Of a stretch of 64,000 nucleotides of DNA, positions 63,925 to 64,000 are shown in pieces; position 1 is the first letter of the stretch, and each line of letters opens with the position of its first letter. Position numbers and translations under genes: made by a program. The stretch is from Pandoraea horticolens (GTDB taxonomy: Bacteria > Pseudomonadota > Gammaproteobacteria > Burkholderiales > Burkholderiaceae), in assembly GCF_902459555.1 (NCBI RefSeq), contig NZ_CABPSM010000020.1:1-64000 (forward strand), read 5' to 3'. The notes beneath the pieces were generated by a model. It ran no database searches, was not told the origin of the DNA, and was given only the letters and a program-made list of their open reading frames with translations.

Positions 63925-64000
63925 GATCGCGCTCTCGAATTGTCAGGGATTTTGGAAGGCTCGGATTCGATCGCTAACGGTCTCAGATTTCCGGGCCTTG

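Overview
The window looks like accessory chromosome or megaplasmid DNA of a Burkholderiaceae beta-proteobacterium that lives with a eukaryotic host. Pointers are the Burkholderia-style complete type VI secretion (T6SS) locus, the GC-rich housekeeping-type genes, several genes shaped like type III effectors (LRR-NEL ubiquitin ligase, atypical kinase, F-box-like protein, modular repeat proteins), and a heavy load of decayed insertion sequences. A fungal endosymbiont such as Mycetohabitans would fit, but that is an inference. No rRNA, tRNA, CRISPR array or replication origin was recognised.

Region 1 (1-31 kb) is a mosaic of host-interaction genes in a graveyard of mobile DNA. It starts with two AT-rich minus-strand genes of unknown function (one cut by the window edge) and an MHS-family transporter. 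Next come two oppositely oriented repeat proteins: A (4112-6589, ten 61-residue units) and B (7454-9220, six 61-residue units). A tyrosine-recombinase relic lies between them. An atypical protein kinase (10309-11166), an LRR-NEL E3 ligase (11941-14139), a GNAT acetyltransferase and a third, diverged repeat protein C (16785-18320, 64-residue units) follow. Housekeeping-like genes come after that (OprB porin, exported protein, Dabb-domain protein, family III CoA-transferase), then two tandem AT-rich unknown genes and one recognisable IS3 element (28628-29837). Relics of IS3, IS5, IS110, IS256, IS630 and Tn3-type elements fill the gaps.

Region 2 (30-37 kb) holds an unknown 232-residue protein, a FucP/GluP-like sugar transporter, a VirK-family protein, an LprI-like protein, an unknown 402-residue protein, a decayed fourth copy of the repeat-protein leader (36063-36186) and a winged-helix DNA-binding protein.

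Region 3 (37.2-60.6 kb) is a compact minus-strand T6SS operon with all thirteen core genes. The order is tssA-B-C-hcp-tssE-F-G-H-vgrG, then DUF2169/pentapeptide, pentapeptide, DUF3540 and PAAR-like (DUF4150) genes, then tssJ-K-L-M. Many genes overlap or nearly abut. No toxin/immunity pair is obvious inside it.

Region 4 (60.6-64 kb) has an AT-rich upstream region for the T6SS, an F-box-like gene broken by in-frame stops, and an unknown proline-rich protein.

The most novel material is the A/B/C repeat family. Each unit resembles a helix-turn-helix and has one strongly variable position (K/R followed by H, I, N or M), which recalls TAL-effector repeats without matching them. A, B, C and the relic share a promoter-like cassette: a 15-bp box, then 23-nt spacing to a -10-like hexamer, then about 72 nt to the ATG. 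The F-box-like gene has the same box and the same 23-nt spacing.
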